Shown here piece after piece: positions 50,784 through 61,129 of a stretch of 62,737 nt of DNA. Source of the DNA: Methanobrevibacter cuticularis (GTDB taxonomy: Archaea; Methanobacteriota; Methanobacteria; Methanobacteriales; Methanobacteriaceae); assembly GCF_001639285.1 (NCBI RefSeq), contig NZ_LWMW01000064.1, positions 1-62,737 of the forward strand, in the 5' to 3' direction. Under the pieces are notes generated by a model, which saw only the letters and a program-made list of their open reading frames with translations, had not been told where the DNA came from and ran no database searches. The position numbers were made by a program, and so were the translations under genes. How positions within the stretch are numbered: position 1 is the stretch's first letter; every line of letters begins with the position of its first letter.

Positions 50784-51983
50784 ATGATTGAATGTGTAAG
50801 TTGTAAGGCAAAATATGATAGTGATGAAATTATCTACACTTGTGAAAAATGTGGGGCTGTTTTGGAGGTAGTTGTGGATGTAGATGTTTCAAAAGAAACC
50901 TTTGACTGCAGAAAAGATACCTTATGGAAATATAAAGAATTTATGCCTGTGGATGAAAGTAAAATAGTTTCCTTAGATGAAGGTGGAACTCCATTTTGCA
51001 AGTGTGAAAAACTTGGAAAGGATCTAGGAGTAGAACTTTATGTGAAAGTTGAAGGTTCAAATCCAACAGGTAGTTTCAAAGATAGGGGAATGAGTGTTGG
51101 GATGACCAAAGCTATGGAACTTGGTGTTGATACTGTTGGATGTGCCTCAACTGGAAATACTTCTGCATCTTTAGCAGCCTATGCTGCAAGAGCAGGACTT
51201 CGTTGTATTGTTCTTTTACCTTCTGGGAAAGTTGCTCTTGGTAAGTTAGCTCAAGCTATGTTTCATGGTGCAGAAGTTCTCTCTGTCAATGGAAACTTTG
51301 ATGAAGCTCTTGATGCTGTAACTCAACTTGCTCTTGAAAAACATCTCTATCTCCTCAACTCAATCAATCCTTACAGATTGGAAGGTCAAAAATCCATTGG
51401 TTTTGAAATTGTTCATGAATTGGGCTGGAATTCTCCAGATAGAATTATTCTTCCAGTAGGGAATGCTGGAAATATCTCAGCTATTTGGAAAGGAATTACT
51501 GAATTCCATAACGCTGGATATATATCAAATAAACCAATGATGACTGGAATACAAGCAGAAGGAGCTTCTCCAATAGCTGATGCTTTTAGAAAAAATGCTA
51601 TGGATATAATACCTGTTAAAAATCCTGAAACAATAGCTACAGCTATTAGAATAGGGGCTCCAGTTAGTTCAATTAAAGCTCTTAGAGCTATTTATGATTC
51701 TAATGGTTACTCTGAAACAGTAACTGATGATGAAATATTAGCAGCACAATTAGAACTTGCTAGAAAAGAAGGGATAGGGGTTGAACCTGCTTCTGCTGCA
51801 TCAATAGCTGGATTAAAAAAATTAGTAAATGATGGTATAGTAGATAAAGGAGAACAAGTTGTTTGCGTAGTCACAGGACATCTTTTAAAAGATCCAAATA
51901 CTGCAATTGAGGCATCTACTGAACCTATTGAAATTGAAGCGGATGTTGAACAATTAAAAAACATTTTATTGAAAAATAAATAG
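50784..51983 (+). CDS. thrC: Threonine synthase
   Basis: A PLP-dependent beta-family enzyme of about 399 residues that turns phosphohomoserine into threonine. An N-terminal Cys4 zinc ribbon (ECVSCKAKY and YTCEKCGAV) precedes the catalytic domain, as in archaeal ThrC. The PLP lysine is in NPTGSFKDRGMS. ASTGNTSASLAAYAARAG and LPVGNAGNISAIWKGI are cofactor-binding loops, and GVEPASAASIAGL is near the C-terminus. The ATG at 50784 is preferred to TTG 50769. Confidence 0.94.
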   Translation: MIECVSCKAKYDSDEIIYTCEKCGAVLEVVVDVDVSKETFDCRKDTLWKYKEFMPVDESKIVSLDEGGTPFCKCEKLGKDLGVELYVKVEGSNPTGSFKDRGMSVGMTKAMELGVDTVGCASTGNTSASLAAYAARAGLRCIVLLPSGKVALGKLAQAMFHGAEVLSVNGNFDEALDAVTQLALEKHLYLLNSINPYRLEGQKSIGFEIVHELGWNSPDRIILPVGNAGNISAIWKGITEFHNAGYISNKPMMTGIQAEGASPIADAFRKNAMDIIPVKNPETIATAIRIGAPVSSIKALRAIYDSNGYSETVTDDEILAAQLELARKEGIGVEPASAASIAGLKKLVNDGIVDKGEQVVCVVTGHLLKDPNTAIEASTEPIEIEADVEQLKNILLKNK

Positions 51984-52300
51984 ATTATCCTCAAATTAGG
52001 AATGATTTTTTAAATACATTTTCTTAATTTTTTAATTTTAGTTTTGTATTATTTTGTATTATTTTGTATTTTTTTGAAAATATATAATTTCACTTATTTG
52101 ATTTTCATGTTTTGAAATTTTTAATTAAATTTTGTGTAAGTTGTCATTTTGATTAGATATTCAATTACAAAAATAGCTTAGGTATGATATAAAATTCCCT
52201 CCACAAAGTGAAAATCATAGGTCATTTTAACAAGATTAAATCAATAGCTTTATATATGAGAAAAAATACACTATGTATTACAAATTATGAGGTGTTAAAT
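51984..52300. other. Histone gene upstream region
   Basis: Noncoding. It contains the promoter at 52249 and, just before 52301, the ribosome binding site GAGGTG. An in-frame extension upstream of 52301 exists but is not supported by the histone family. Confidence 0.6.
52249..52256 (+). promoter_or_regulatory. TATA box of the histone gene
   Basis: TTTATATA lies about 50 bases before the histone ATG, giving a short 5' leader with room for GAGGTG. Confidence 0.6.
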
Positions 52301-52507
52301 ATGGAATTACCAATCGCTCCTATCGGGAGAATTTTAAAAAATGCAGGTGCTGACAGAGTCAGTGACGGTGCAAAAGAAGCATTAGCTGAAGCTATTGAAG
52401 AATGTGGAAACGCAATTGCTAAAAAAGCAGTCGGATTCGCAAAACATGCTGGTAGAAAAACTGTAAAATTAGAAGATATTAAATTAGCTACTAAAACTTG
52501 CAGTTAA
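52301..52507 (+). CDS. Archaeal histone (HMf family)
   Basis: A 68-residue histone fold. [20 protein letters not shown] opens the first helix and loop. The long central helix runs [20 protein letters not shown], and [17 protein letters not shown] contains the final loop and helix. It forms dimers and wraps DNA. GAGGTG before the ATG and the family N-terminus fix the start. A strong hairpin terminator follows, so it is monocistronic. Confidence 0.96.
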   Translation: MELPIAPIGRILKNAGADRVSDGAKEALAEAIEECGNAIAKKAVGFAKHAGRKTVKLEDIKLATKTCS

Positions 52508-52520
52508 GTGCAAAATAAAG

Positions 52521-52565
52521 AGTAAAACCAAATAACTAAATTTAGTTTTATTATTTAGTTTTACT
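52521..52565 (+). terminator. Histone terminator hairpin
   Basis: AGTAAAACCAAATAA at 52521 is inverted at 52551-52565 with one mismatch, over a 15-base loop. Confidence 0.75.
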
Positions 52566-53253
52566 TTATATACTTATATTTATAATTGTATACAGATTTT
52601 TTTATTTTTTAGTAATTTATTAATTTAAAGACTTTTTTATGATATTAAGTTTTGATTATTAATTTCAAAATTTTGATAAGTTTATCAAGAAATTGATATA
52701 AATTGATTATGAAATTAATATTTACATAATGACAAGAATAAATTTATTTCATAATTATTTTATTGTTTCAGATAATTTTCCTTTGAATAATTTTTTGGAT
52801 GATTTAGAACAAATTTATCATAGTCATTATATAGATTCATTTCTATAATGATAGTATAGAAATTTCAATGAGGAATTATTGAAAAGATTTATAAACTATA
52901 AAAATATATTTATTATAGTCTATTTCTCAAGACTTTTATTTCATTAAAAATATTGCTGAATTTAAATTTTGAGATTTTTTATTGGCTTAAATTTATTTTA
53001 TACTTTTTGTTTCTATTTTATTATTAAGGTATTAAAAAGCCATTTAAAAAATAAATCCTGATTTAGAATAAATAATATTTATTAATAATTAGCAATTAAA
53101 TTAGAAATTATATAAATAAAAGATAATATAGATATAGAATACCTAGTTAAATAAAATAATATATTTCGATATGGAATATGATTTCAATAAATTGAAATTA
53201 AATTATATTCATATTATAACAGCAGATAAAACTTATAAAGCTGCAGTTATAAT
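52566..53253. other. Long intergenic region, no gene seen
   Basis: AT-rich DNA of nearly 700 bases between histone and L7Ae. No coding or RNA gene is recognised. ATTATATTC near 53203 is a possible TATA region for the ribosomal cluster. Confidence 0.5.
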
Positions 53254-53277
53254 ATTTGCCGATGGATGGCAAATGCC
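53254..53277 (+). promoter_or_regulatory. Alternative hairpins in the L7Ae mRNA leader
   Basis: ATTTGCC (53254) pairs with GGCAAAT (53268) around GATGGAT. The second arm can instead form TGGCA/TGCCA (53266-53277). The two pairings exclude each other. The structure lies just before the AAGGAGGT of the L7Ae gene. Autoregulation by L7Ae binding to its leader is known in other archaea; here it is inferred. Confidence 0.4.
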
Positions 53278-53300
53278 AGATGAAAAAGGAGGTAAATAAT

Positions 53301-53672
53301 ATGGCAAAAGCAATTTATGTAAAATTTGACACACCACAAGAAATAGCGGATAAAGCTGAAGAAGCTTTAGAAATAGCAAGAAATACTGGAAAAGTAGCTA
53401 AAGGTACTAACGAGGTTACTAAATTCATAGAAAGAGGAAATGCAGCTCTTGTTTTGATTGCAGAAGATGTAGATCCTGCAGAGATTGTTGCACACATACC
53501 AGTACTTGCAGATGAGAAGGAAATCCCTTATGTTTATTTAGCTACCAAAGAGGAAGTTGGTGGTGCTGCAGGATTAAATGTTGGTACTGCTTCAGCTGCA
53601 ATCATTGAAGCTGGTGAAGGCGAAGAATTAGTCGCAGAAGTTGTGGAAAAAGTCGAAGAACTTAAAAACTAA
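53301..53672 (+). CDS. rpl7ae: Ribosomal protein L7Ae
   Basis: A 123-residue kink-turn-binding protein. [20 protein letters not shown] carries the RNA-binding motif, and [20 protein letters not shown] and VGTASAAII are also conserved. It is part of the 50S subunit, of box C/D and H/ACA guide RNPs, and of archaeal RNase P. AAAGGAGGT seven bases before ATG 53301 fixes the start. It heads the cluster L7Ae-S28e-L24e-Ndk. Confidence 0.96.
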   Translation: MAKAIYVKFDTPQEIADKAEEALEIARNTGKVAKGTNEVTKFIERGNAALVLIAEDVDPAEIVAHIPVLADEKEIPYVYLATKEEVGGAAGLNVGTASAAIIEAGEGEELVAEVVEKVEELKN

Positions 53673-53788
53673 TTATTTTTTCGATCTGTTTAAAAAGCAG
53701 TAGCTTTTCAACAATAAAATTAATAATTATTAATTTCAGTTAAAATTAGTTTGAATAGCTACCTTTTAACAAATTAACAGGTGATTAT

Positions 53789-53995
53789 ATGGAAGAAGGA
53801 ACTCCAGCAGAAGTCATTGAAGTTTTAAAAAGAACTGGAATGACTGGAGAGGTAATGCAAGTTAAATGCAGAATCCTCGATGGCCGAGATAAGGGAAGGA
53901 TATTAACTAGAAACATTATGGGTCCTGTAAGACAGGGTGATGTTTTAATGTTATTAGACACAATTAGAGAAGCTAAGGAGATTAAAACTCCTTAA
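53789..53995 (+). CDS. rps28e: Ribosomal protein S28e
   Basis: A 68-residue small-subunit protein with an OB-type fold. [20 protein letters not shown] and [20 protein letters not shown] are the family lines. It lies 116 bases after L7Ae and 23 bases before L24e in the order conserved among euryarchaea. CAGGTGAT precedes the ATG. It has no eukaryotic extensions. Confidence 0.96.
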   Translation: MEEGTPAEVIEVLKRTGMTGEVMQVKCRILDGRDKGRILTRNIMGPVRQGDVLMLLDTIREAKEIKTP

Positions 53996-54018
53996 ATCCT
54001 CATAGAAAGGTGTAGAAC

Positions 54019-54180
54019 ATGAGAAATTGTTCATTCTGTAATAAAGAAATAGAAGAAGGTACAGGTAAGATGTATGTTAAAAAAGATGGATCTATCTACT
54101 TCTTCTGTAGTAGTAAATGTGAAAAGAATATGATAAAGCTTGGAAGAGTTCCAAGAAAAGTTAAATGGGTTAAAGAATGA
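54019..54180 (+). CDS. rpl24e: Ribosomal protein L24e
   Basis: A 53-residue zinc protein of the large subunit. The four zinc ligands are the pairs CSFC (residues 4-7) and CSSKC near 31-35. [18 protein letters not shown] is the conserved centre, and [11 protein letters not shown] the tail. AAAGGTGT lies upstream of the ATG. Its last codon overlaps the ndk start as ATGA, so the two are translationally coupled. Confidence 0.95.
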   Translation: MRNCSFCNKEIEEGTGKMYVKKDGSIYFFCSSKCEKNMIKLGRVPRKVKWVKE

Positions 54181-54629
54181 TGGAACAAAGTTTTGTTATG
54201 ATGAAACCAGACGTTGCACAAAGACGTCTTCTGGGGAAAATTTTAACTCGATTTGAGGAAAAAGGACTTCAGCTTGTAGCTATGAAGCTATTGCAAATAG
54301 ATGAATCTCTTGCAAAAGAACATTATGGTGAACATGCAGAGAAACCTTTTTTTAATGATCTAGTTTCTTATATTACATCTTCTCCATCATTAGCTATGGT
54401 CATCAAAGGAGATGACGCAATAAGTTTGATTCGAAAGATAGTGGGAGCAACTAATCCAAAAGAAGCAGATCTCGGAACAATCAGGGGAGATTTTGCAATG
54501 GATATGGGTAGAAATGTAATTCACGCTTCAGATGCTCCAGAATCTGCTAAAAGAGAAATAGCTCTCTTTTTCGATGATGATGAAATTTGTGATTATCAAA
54601 TGGTTGATGATTCTTGGATTTATGAATAA
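54177..54629 (+). CDS. ndk: Nucleoside diphosphate kinase
   Basis: A 150-residue enzyme that balances NTP pools by phosphate transfer through a histidine. [19 protein letters not shown] opens the family, and the phospho-histidine is near residue 116 in [18 protein letters not shown]. It overlaps rpl24e by four bases. A second ATG immediately follows the first, so the true start may be 54180. It is full length for the family. Confidence 0.95.
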   Translation: MMEQSFVMMKPDVAQRRLLGKILTRFEEKGLQLVAMKLLQIDESLAKEHYGEHAEKPFFNDLVSYITSSPSLAMVIKGDDAISLIRKIVGATNPKEADLGTIRGDFAMDMGRNVIHASDAPESAKREIALFFDDDEICDYQMVDDSWIYE

Positions 54630-54899
54630 TATTATTGAAGTTATATGTAATTGATTTAAATTTTATTTTAGTATTGGAAAATATTAGTCGTTGATTTAGT
54701 ATTTCGATGATTTTAGTCTTTGAATAATTAATAGATTAGATGAATTATTGCTAGTAATCTTTGTATTTAATTCTTTGATCTAATAATATAATTTGAATGA
54801 TTATTTCTAATCTTTGATCCAATAATTAAACTAAATAAAATTAAATAAATAAACCAATAACAATAACAGTTCTAGAATACCAATTTCAATAACAACTAA

Positions 54900-55020
54900 T
54901 AGTACTTCTATAGTGGTTATTGGTACTTGAATAATGTTGTTAGTACTTCTATAGTGGTTATTGGTACTTGAATAATGTTGTTAGTACTTCTATAGTGGTT
55001 ATTGGTTTTTAAATAATGAT
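54900..55020. repeat. Minisatellite, 41-bp unit x3
   Basis: Units TAGTACTTCTATAGTGGTTA plus TTGGTACTTGAATAATGTTGT start at 54900 and 54941, and the third (54982) is altered at its end. It lies just upstream of infB within the 54630-55041 gap, which holds no gene. Confidence 0.94.
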
Positions 55021-55041
55021 TATTAATTATATTGAGTAGAT

Positions 55042-56829
55042 ATGAAAATTAGATCTCCTATTGTATCAGTATTAGGCCATGTTGATCATGGTAAAACTAC
55101 TTTATTAGATTTTATAAGGGGTAGTACAATCGCTTCTAAAGAAGCTGGCGGAATAACTCAGCATATTGGAGCTACGGAAATACCAATAGATACTGTAGAA
55201 AATATATGTGGCACTTTTATAGAGAAATTGACTATTAAAGATATTATTCCAGGTCTATTTTTCATAGATACTCCAGGGCATGAGGCTTTTACAAGTCTTC
55301 GTAAACGTGGAGGTGCTTTAGCTGATTTAGCTATTCTAGTAGTTGATATCAATGAAGGATTTAAACCACAAACATATGAAGCTTTAAACATTCTAAAAAT
55401 GTATAAAACTCCATTTATCGTAGCTGCTAATAAGATGGATAAAATTTTTGGTTGGGAAATACATGAATTTGATTCTTTTTCTAAATCTTTCTCTACTCAA
55501 GCTCAAAGTGTACAACAAGAGCTAGATAAGAGGATTTATGAAATCGTTGGAATTTTACATAAAGAAGGTTTTCAATCAGAAAGATTTGATCGTGTTAGTG
55601 ACTTTTCATCACAGATAACTATCATTCCAATTAGTGCTAAAACTGGTGAAGGAATAATTGAACTTCTTGCAATGCTTTTAGGACTTGCTCAAGAATATTT
55701 AACAGAACAGCTAAAAATTGAAGAAAATTCACCAGCTAAAGGGACTGTTTTAGAAATTAAAGAAGAAACAGGACTTGGTGTCACAATTGATACTATAATT
55801 TATGATGGAATTGTTAAAAAGAATGATGAAATAGCTTTAATGGAAACTGAGGATGTTTTAACCACAAAAATCAGATCTATTTTGCGCCCACTTCCTTTAG
55901 AAGAGATGAGGGATTCAAAAAAGAAGTTTAAAAAAGTAGATGAGGTTGTAGCTGCTGCCGGTATAAAAATTGTAGCCCCTAAACTTGAAAATATTGTTTC
56001 AGGTTCTCCACTCAGAGTAACTCGTGATGGAGATCATGTTAAAGAGGACATATTGAAAGAACTTGAGGATATTACAATACATACCAATGACAATGGAGTC
56101 ATGGCGAAAGCAGATACTTTAGGTTCTCTTGAAGCTCTTGTTAATCTTTTACAAGACATGGATATTCCAATTAGAATTGCAGAAATTGGGGATGTTTCAA
56201 GGAGAGATGTTATAAATGCATCTATTGTTAAACAGGAAGATCCTAATCATGGAGTAATTATAGCATTCAATGTTAAAGTTCATCCTAAAGCAGAAGAAGA
56301 ATTAAACAATTCTGATATTAAGCTATTTTCTGGAAATGTTATTTATAAAATAACTGAGGATTATGATGCTTGGATTAAAGAAAGAGAAGAAGAGCAAAAG
56401 AAAAAATGGATGGATGCTATTATCAAACCTGCAAAAATTCGAGTAATTCCTAAACTAGTATTCCGTCAAAGTAAACCTGCAATAGTTGGAATTGAAGTAA
56501 TCAGTGGATCAATAAAACAAAATTATTCACTCATGGATTTAAATGGAAATTTTGTTGGTACCATTGAAGGTATGCAAGATAAAGGAGATAATTTACCTTC
56601 AATTAGCAAAGGTCAAAAGATAGCTATGGCTATTAAAGATGCAATAGTTGGAAAAGACTTTGAAGAAGGAGATGAACTTTATGTTGATATCCCTGAAAAG
56701 CACTACAAAATTTTAGAACGAGAGTTTAAGAATAAGTTAACTGAAGACGAGTTTCAAACTCTTAATGAAATCATTGAGATTAAAAGGAAAATTGACCCTA
56801 ATTGGGGAACTTTTGGTCTTTTTGAATAG
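55042..56829 (+). CDS. infB: Translation initiation factor aIF5B
   Basis: A GTPase of 595 residues. G1 is [13 protein letters not shown] (residue 12 onward), G3 is DTPGHEAF near 77, G4 is NKMD near 131, and SAKTGEG near 197 is G5. Domains II-IV follow to the end ([36 protein letters not shown]). It joins the subunits and checks the initiator tRNA. No intein is present, although inteins occur in some archaeal copies. The ATG at 55042 has only a weak GTAGAT before it. Confidence 0.95.
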   Translation: MKIRSPIVSVLGHVDHGKTTLLDFIRGSTIASKEAGGITQHIGATEIPIDTVENICGTFIEKLTIKDIIPGLFFIDTPGHEAFTSLRKRGGALADLAILVVDINEGFKPQTYEALNILKMYKTPFIVAANKMDKIFGWEIHEFDSFSKSFSTQAQSVQQELDKRIYEIVGILHKEGFQSERFDRVSDFSSQITIIPISAKTGEGIIELLAMLLGLAQEYLTEQLKIEENSPAKGTVLEIKEETGLGVTIDTIIYDGIVKKNDEIALMETEDVLTTKIRSILRPLPLEEMRDSKKKFKKVDEVVAAAGIKIVAPKLENIVSGSPLRVTRDGDHVKEDILKELEDITIHTNDNGVMAKADTLGSLEALVNLLQDMDIPIRIAEIGDVSRRDVINASIVKQEDPNHGVIIAFNVKVHPKAEEELNNSDIKLFSGNVIYKITEDYDAWIKEREEEQKKKWMDAIIKPAKIRVIPKLVFRQSKPAIVGIEVISGSIKQNYSLMDLNGNFVGTIEGMQDKGDNLPSISKGQKIAMAIKDAIVGKDFEEGDELYVDIPEKHYKILEREFKNKLTEDEFQTLNEIIEIKRKIDPNWGTFGLFE

Positions 56830-56920
56830 CTAATTTAAAAATTAGCAATAAATCAGTATAAATTAATTCAACATATAATTGATAAAATCATATAATATAA
56901 GTATTAATAAATAATATAAG

Positions 56921-57012
56921 TATTAATAAAAATAAAATAATAAAAAATAATCTAATTTAAATTTCATATATTAATAAAAATAAAATAATAAAAAATAATC
57001 TAATTTAAATTT
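56921..57012. repeat. Minisatellite, about 46-bp unit x2
   Basis: TATTAATAAAAATAAAATAA and AAAAATAATCTAATTTAAAT repeat twice. A shorter 19-bp duplication (AATATAAGTATTAATAA) precedes it near 56895. Confidence 0.9.
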
Positions 57013-57089
57013 AATTATCATAATTTATAAAAATAATTTAAATTACTAAATGAAAATTATCGTATTTAAAGTTTACAAGGAGGAATTTT

Positions 57090-57488
57090 TTGGTATTTAA
57101 AGTCGTTGTTTCAGATAAAAATGAAAGTTATCAAATAGAAGTAGATTCTAATAATAAAAAAATTATAGGTTTATCTATTGGTGAAGATATCGATGGAGCA
57201 TTATTAGGTCTTGATGGATATACTTTAACTATCACTGGTGGGAGTGATAAGAATGGTTTTCCTATGAAAAAAGATGTTTCAGGGTCTAGACGAATCAAAA
57301 GTTTATTATCTGGTGGAATAGGTTATAATCCTAAGGCTAAAGGTATTAAAAGAAGAAAAACAATAAGAGGAACTTCTATTTCTGATGAAATAGTTCAAAT
57401 TAATACTGTGGTCTCTAAATCCGGTAAAAAATCTATAAATGCTATTTTAAACCCAGAACCTGAAGAGGAAGCAAAACCAGAAGAATAG
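57090..57488 (+). CDS. rps6e: Ribosomal protein S6e
   Basis: A 132-residue archaeal S6e. FKVVVSDKNESYQIEV, ITGGSDKNGFPMKKDVSGS and RRKTIRGTSISDEIVQIN are the family lines. The eukaryotic phosphorylated tail is replaced by a short Glu-rich end. The start is TTG after AAGGAGG. It lies ahead of aIF2-gamma as in many euryarchaea. Confidence 0.95.
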   Translation: MVFKVVVSDKNESYQIEVDSNNKKIIGLSIGEDIDGALLGLDGYTLTITGGSDKNGFPMKKDVSGSRRIKSLLSGGIGYNPKAKGIKRRKTIRGTSISDEIVQINTVVSKSGKKSINAILNPEPEEEAKPEE

Positions 57489-57580
57489 CTAAATAGAAAT
57501 AAAAAATAGAAGATAATTATCATGAAATTGTATGAATTGTATGAAAACATTTATAATCAAATTTATAGCAGGTGTAATCT

Positions 57581-58804
57581 GTGAAAGTACAGTCAGATGT
57601 TAACATAGGACTAGTGGGTCATGTCGATCATGGTAAGACAACTCTTACTAAAGCATTATCAGGCATATGGACAGATACTCATAGTGAAGAAACAAAAAGA
57701 GGTATATCTATACGTTTAGGATATGCTGATATTGAATTTAGAAAATGCCCTGATTGTGGTGAACCTTTATGTTATACTACAACATTAACTTGTGAGCATT
57801 GTGGAAAAGAAACTGAGGTTTTAAGAAAGGTTTCTTTTGTAGATGCTCCAGGACATGAAACTCTTATGGCTACTATGTTATCAGGTGCTGCAATAATGGA
57901 TGGTGCAGTTTTAGTAATAGCTGCAAACGAGTATTGTCCTCAACCTCAAACTAAAGAGCATTTAATGGCACTTGATGTTATTGGTGTAACTGATGTTATT
58001 GTTGTTCAGAATAAAATTGACATAGTTTCAAAAGAAAGAGCTATTGAAAGTTATGATGAAATTAAGGAATTTGTAAAAGGTACTTGTGCAGAAGATGCTC
58101 CTATTATCCCTGTTTCAGCTCAACAAGGAGCTAATATTGATATATTGATTGATGCAATTGATAAAAAAATCAAGACACCTAAAAGAGATTCAAATAAACC
58201 ATCTAAGATGTATGTAGCTAGGTCTTTTGATATTAACAAACCAGGTTCTCATCCAGATTCAATCAAGGGAGGAGTAATTGGTGGAACATTAGTTCAAGGA
58301 ACTTTGAAAATGGGACAAAATTTAGAAGTAAGACCAGGTATTGAAAATAAAAAAGATGGTAAAAATGCTTGGATTAGTTTAACATCAGAAATTATTGGAT
58401 TAAATGCAGGTGGGGAAGATGTTGAAGAAGTTGGTCCTGGTGGTCTTGTAGGTGTAGCTACCAAGTTGGATCCATCTCTTACAAAGGCAGATTCCTTATC
58501 TGGATCAGTTGCTGGGGAACCAGGAACATTGCCAGATGTCTTACATAGCTTTGAAATGGATACTCATCTTTTAGATCGTGTTGTTGGTACCAAAGAAGAA
58601 AGAGATGTTGCTCCAATTATTATCAAAGAACCTTTGATGATAAACTGTGGAACTACTACTACCATTGGTGTTGTAACTAAAGTTAAAGGAAATGTTAAAG
58701 TAAATTTAAAACTTCCAGTTTGTGCAGATAAAGGAGATAGGGTAGCTTTAAGTCGTAGAGTAGGTGCTCGTTGGAGATTGATTGGTTATGGAATCATCCA
58801 ATAA
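57581..58804 (+). CDS. eif2g: Translation initiation factor aIF2 subunit gamma
   Basis: A 407-residue EF-Tu-like GTPase. G1 is [14 protein letters not shown]. The zinc knuckle has CPDCGEPL and CEHCGKE. G3 is [14 protein letters not shown]4 is NKID, and SAQQG is G5. Domains II and III follow. It brings initiator Met-tRNA to the small subunit together with alpha and beta. The start is GTG after AGGTGT. The PIN gene overlaps its end. Confidence 0.95.
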   Translation: MKVQSDVNIGLVGHVDHGKTTLTKALSGIWTDTHSEETKRGISIRLGYADIEFRKCPDCGEPLCYTTTLTCEHCGKETEVLRKVSFVDAPGHETLMATMLSGAAIMDGAVLVIAANEYCPQPQTKEHLMALDVIGVTDVIVVQNKIDIVSKERAIESYDEIKEFVKGTCAEDAPIIPVSAQQGANIDILIDAIDKKIKTPKRDSNKPSKMYVARSFDINKPGSHPDSIKGGVIGGTLVQGTLKMGQNLEVRPGIENKKDGKNAWISLTSEIIGLNAGGEDVEEVGPGGLVGVATKLDPSLTKADSLSGSVAGEPGTLPDVLHSFEMDTHLLDRVVGTKEERDVAPIIIKEPLMINCGTTTTIGVVTKVKGNVKVNLKLPVCADKGDRVALSRRVGARWRLIGYGIIQ

Positions 58805-59200
58805 TGAAAACATTAAAGAAGTTGTAGTTGATACAAATTTTTCATGATTCCCTTTCAGTTCAATATTGATATAATTGATGAACTTGAAAAAGCTTTACCT
58901 TCTTATAAACTAACAACTCCAAATTTTGTAATAGATGAGTTGTTTGGTTTAAAGAAAAACCTAAAAGGCAAAGATAGGGTTGCAGCAGGAATTGCTCTTA
59001 AAATAGCTAAATCACCAAAAATTATTATAAAAGATCTCCCTCTTAAAGATAATGAATCAGTAGATGAGGGATTGCTCAGAATTTCAAAAGTTTTAGCTAC
59101 CAATGATATTGAACTAAAAAAAAGAGCAAAAGAAAAAGGAATAGCTGTTGCTTATTTACGCCAAAAGAAATATGTAGCTATTGATGGTTATTTAAAATAA
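58788..59200 (+). pseudogene. PIN-domain protein (COG1412 type), apparent 1-base frameshift
   Basis: The frame from ATG 58788 gives [17 protein letters not shown], then stops. The neighbouring frame from 58844 continues MIPFQFNIDIIDELEKAL to the end. Relatives read VVVDTNFLMIPFQF without interruption, so one T is missing from the T5 run at 58839-58843. The rest has the PIN acidic residues (VDTN, VIDEL, ATNDIELKKRAKEKG). Homologues lie next to aIF2-gamma and are probably RNA nucleases of ribosome maturation. This could be a true break, slippage expression or a base-call error. Confidence 0.75.
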
Positions 59201-59526
59201 TATTTATATTATTTATAATAAATAACTTATTTAAAAATTATTAATATCTTAATAAAGAATAATAATTATATTATATGATGAATAAGTAATAGTAATAGAT
59301 TAATAATTTAAATGAATATTAATAATTATATTATAACTTAAATAAAGAATAATAATTGGAGATAATGATTATTAATTATTATTCTTTATTATTAAATAAT
59401 TAATTAAATGTTTTTATAATGATTATAATAGAATTATTGTATGATTAAAAATGATTATAATAAAATTATAGCCGTATAGTATGATTAAAATAATATTGTA
59501 GTAATAAACTAGTTTATGGTGGAAAC
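59201..59526. other. Intergenic region, no gene seen
   Basis: AT-rich. AATAAAGAATAATAATTATA-type motifs repeat irregularly, and ATTATTAATTATTATTCTTTATT near 59362 is self-complementary with the preceding repeat. No gene is recognised. Confidence 0.45.
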
Positions 59527-60051
59527 ATGAATTTATGGACAGAATTATCTTATGGGTCTGAATTTCCTGAAGTAATAAATGCAGTAATTGAAATTCCGAA
59601 AGGATCAAGAAACAAATATGAATATGATAAAGAAATGGAAGCTTTTATTTTAGATAGAGTATTACATTCTTCTGTTGTTTATCCTGCAGATTATGGTTTT
59701 ATACCAAAAACTACTTATGATGATGGGGATCCTATGGATATTATGGTTTTAATGGATCAACCAACATTTCCTGGTTGTGTAATAGCTTCTAGACCCATTG
59801 GGATCATGAAAATGATCGATGGTGGAGATAAAGATTATAAAATATTGGCAGTTCCTGTTGATAATCCTAAATTTAAAGACTTTGTTGATATAGGTGATGT
59901 TCCAGCATTTCTTTTAGCGGAAATAGAAGAATTCTTTAAAACTTATAAAAATCTTGAAGGAAAAGAAGTAGAAGTACTAGGTTGGGAAACTGCAGATATG
60001 GCTAAAAAAGAAGCTATTAGATCAATTGAATTATATAGAGAAAAATACTAA
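59527..60051 (+). CDS. ppa: Inorganic pyrophosphatase (family I)
   Basis: A 174-residue soluble family I pyrophosphatase. [16 protein letters not shown] and [16 protein letters not shown] open the active site. The signature [10 protein letters not shown] carries metal-binding aspartates, and [13 protein letters not shown] follows. It removes pyrophosphate from tRNA charging and RNA synthesis. Its place in this cluster beside rpo7 suits that job. Length is standard. Confidence 0.95.
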   Translation: MNLWTELSYGSEFPEVINAVIEIPKGSRNKYEYDKEMEAFILDRVLHSSVVYPADYGFIPKTTYDDGDPMDIMVLMDQPTFPGCVIASRPIGIMKMIDGGDKDYKILAVPVDNPKFKDFVDIGDVPAFLLAEIEEFFKTYKNLEGKEVEVLGWETADMAKKEAIRSIELYREKY

Positions 60052-60063
60052 TGAGGGGTTTGT

Positions 60064-60651
60064 TTGTATTATTTAACAAAAATTGAAGATACTGTTAGAA
60101 TTCTACCTTATAGGTTTGAAGATCCTTTGGAAGAAGTAGCTATTGAGACTTTAAATGAAACTTATAATGGTAAACTTGATAAGAAATTAGGACTACTTGT
60201 TAGTGTTACTGATATCGATGATATTGGTGAAGGGAAAGTGATAATGGGAGATGGATCTACTTATCATGATGTTGTATTTAATGCAATATTCTTTAAACCA
60301 GAATTACAAGAGATTATTGATGGTGAAGTGATTGAAATAGCTGAATTTGGAGCTTTTATTCGAATTGGACCTATGGATGGTTTAGTTCATGTTTCACAAG
60401 TTACTGATGATTATATAAATTATGACTCTAAAAGAGGAGCTCTTCTTGCTAAAGAATCAAAGAAAACCCTTGAAGAAGGAAATAAAGTTCGAACTAGGAT
60501 AGTAGCTATTAGTCTAAAAGGTAAATCCTCAAAAGAAACTAGAATTGGTCTTACAATGAGACAAGCTGGGTTAGGTAAATTCGAATGGATCGAAGAAGAA
60601 AAGACTAAAGGCAAAGAAAATAAGAAAGCTAAAAAAGGAAATAAAAAATAA
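60064..60651 (+). CDS. rpo7: RNA polymerase subunit Rpo7 (E')
   Basis: A 195-residue stalk subunit. The N-terminal tip domain starts [17 protein letters not shown]. The S1/OB domain has [20 protein letters not shown] and [13 protein letters not shown]. The tail is Lys-rich. With Rpo4 it forms the polymerase stalk that binds emerging RNA. The start is TTG after GAGGGGT. It lies 12 bases after ppa and is followed by spt4. Confidence 0.95.
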   Translation: MYYLTKIEDTVRILPYRFEDPLEEVAIETLNETYNGKLDKKLGLLVSVTDIDDIGEGKVIMGDGSTYHDVVFNAIFFKPELQEIIDGEVIEIAEFGAFIRIGPMDGLVHVSQVTDDYINYDSKRGALLAKESKKTLEEGNKVRTRIVAISLKGKSSKETRIGLTMRQAGLGKFEWIEEEKTKGKENKKAKKGNKK

Positions 60652-60753
60652 ACTAGTTAAAATAACTAATACTATACTTTATATTAGTTAAAAATTATAG
60701 ACTTAAATTAAATTTTTATTAATAATAGCTAAAATTTAAAGGAAGAATCAAAA

Positions 60754-60936
60754 ATGGCTATGAAAGCTTGTACTTCATGTAAAAGAATATCTACTAAAGA
60801 ACGTTGCCCTGTTTGCAATAATCCAACTTCTAGCAATTGGAGTGGATTTTTAGTAATTATAGATCCAGATAACTCTGATATAGCTAAAGAGCTACATATT
60901 GAATTACCTGGAGAATATGCATTAAGAGTTAGATAA
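60754..60936 (+). CDS. spt4: Transcription elongation factor Spt4 (RpoE'')
   Basis: A 60-residue zinc protein, long annotated as RNA polymerase subunit E''. The zinc ligands are CTSC near 6-9 and CPVC near 18-21. SSNWSGFLVIIDPDNSDIAK is the Spt5-binding face. With Spt5 it clamps the polymerase for processive elongation. GGAAGAATC precedes the ATG. It follows rpo7, as in most euryarchaea. Confidence 0.95.
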   Translation: MAMKACTSCKRISTKERCPVCNNPTSSNWSGFLVIIDPDNSDIAKELHIELPGEYALRVR

Positions 60937-60946
60937 TAATTAAGAA

Positions 60947-61040
60947 TAATATAATTATTAAGATTAAGATAGTTACTAATTTTAATATAATTATTAGGAT
61001 TAAGATAGTTACTAATATTAATATAATTATTAAGATTAAT
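60947..61040. repeat. Minisatellite, about 36-bp unit x2.6
   Basis: AATATAATTATTAAGATTAA and GATAGTTACTAATTTT repeat directly after spt4, with single-base differences. Confidence 0.9.
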
Positions 61041-61129
61041 ATAACAAATTATTGATTTAGTGAAAAATATATGATATTAAAAGTATATAATAATATTGTA
61101 AACAACATAATACAATAAGAGGGAAAATA

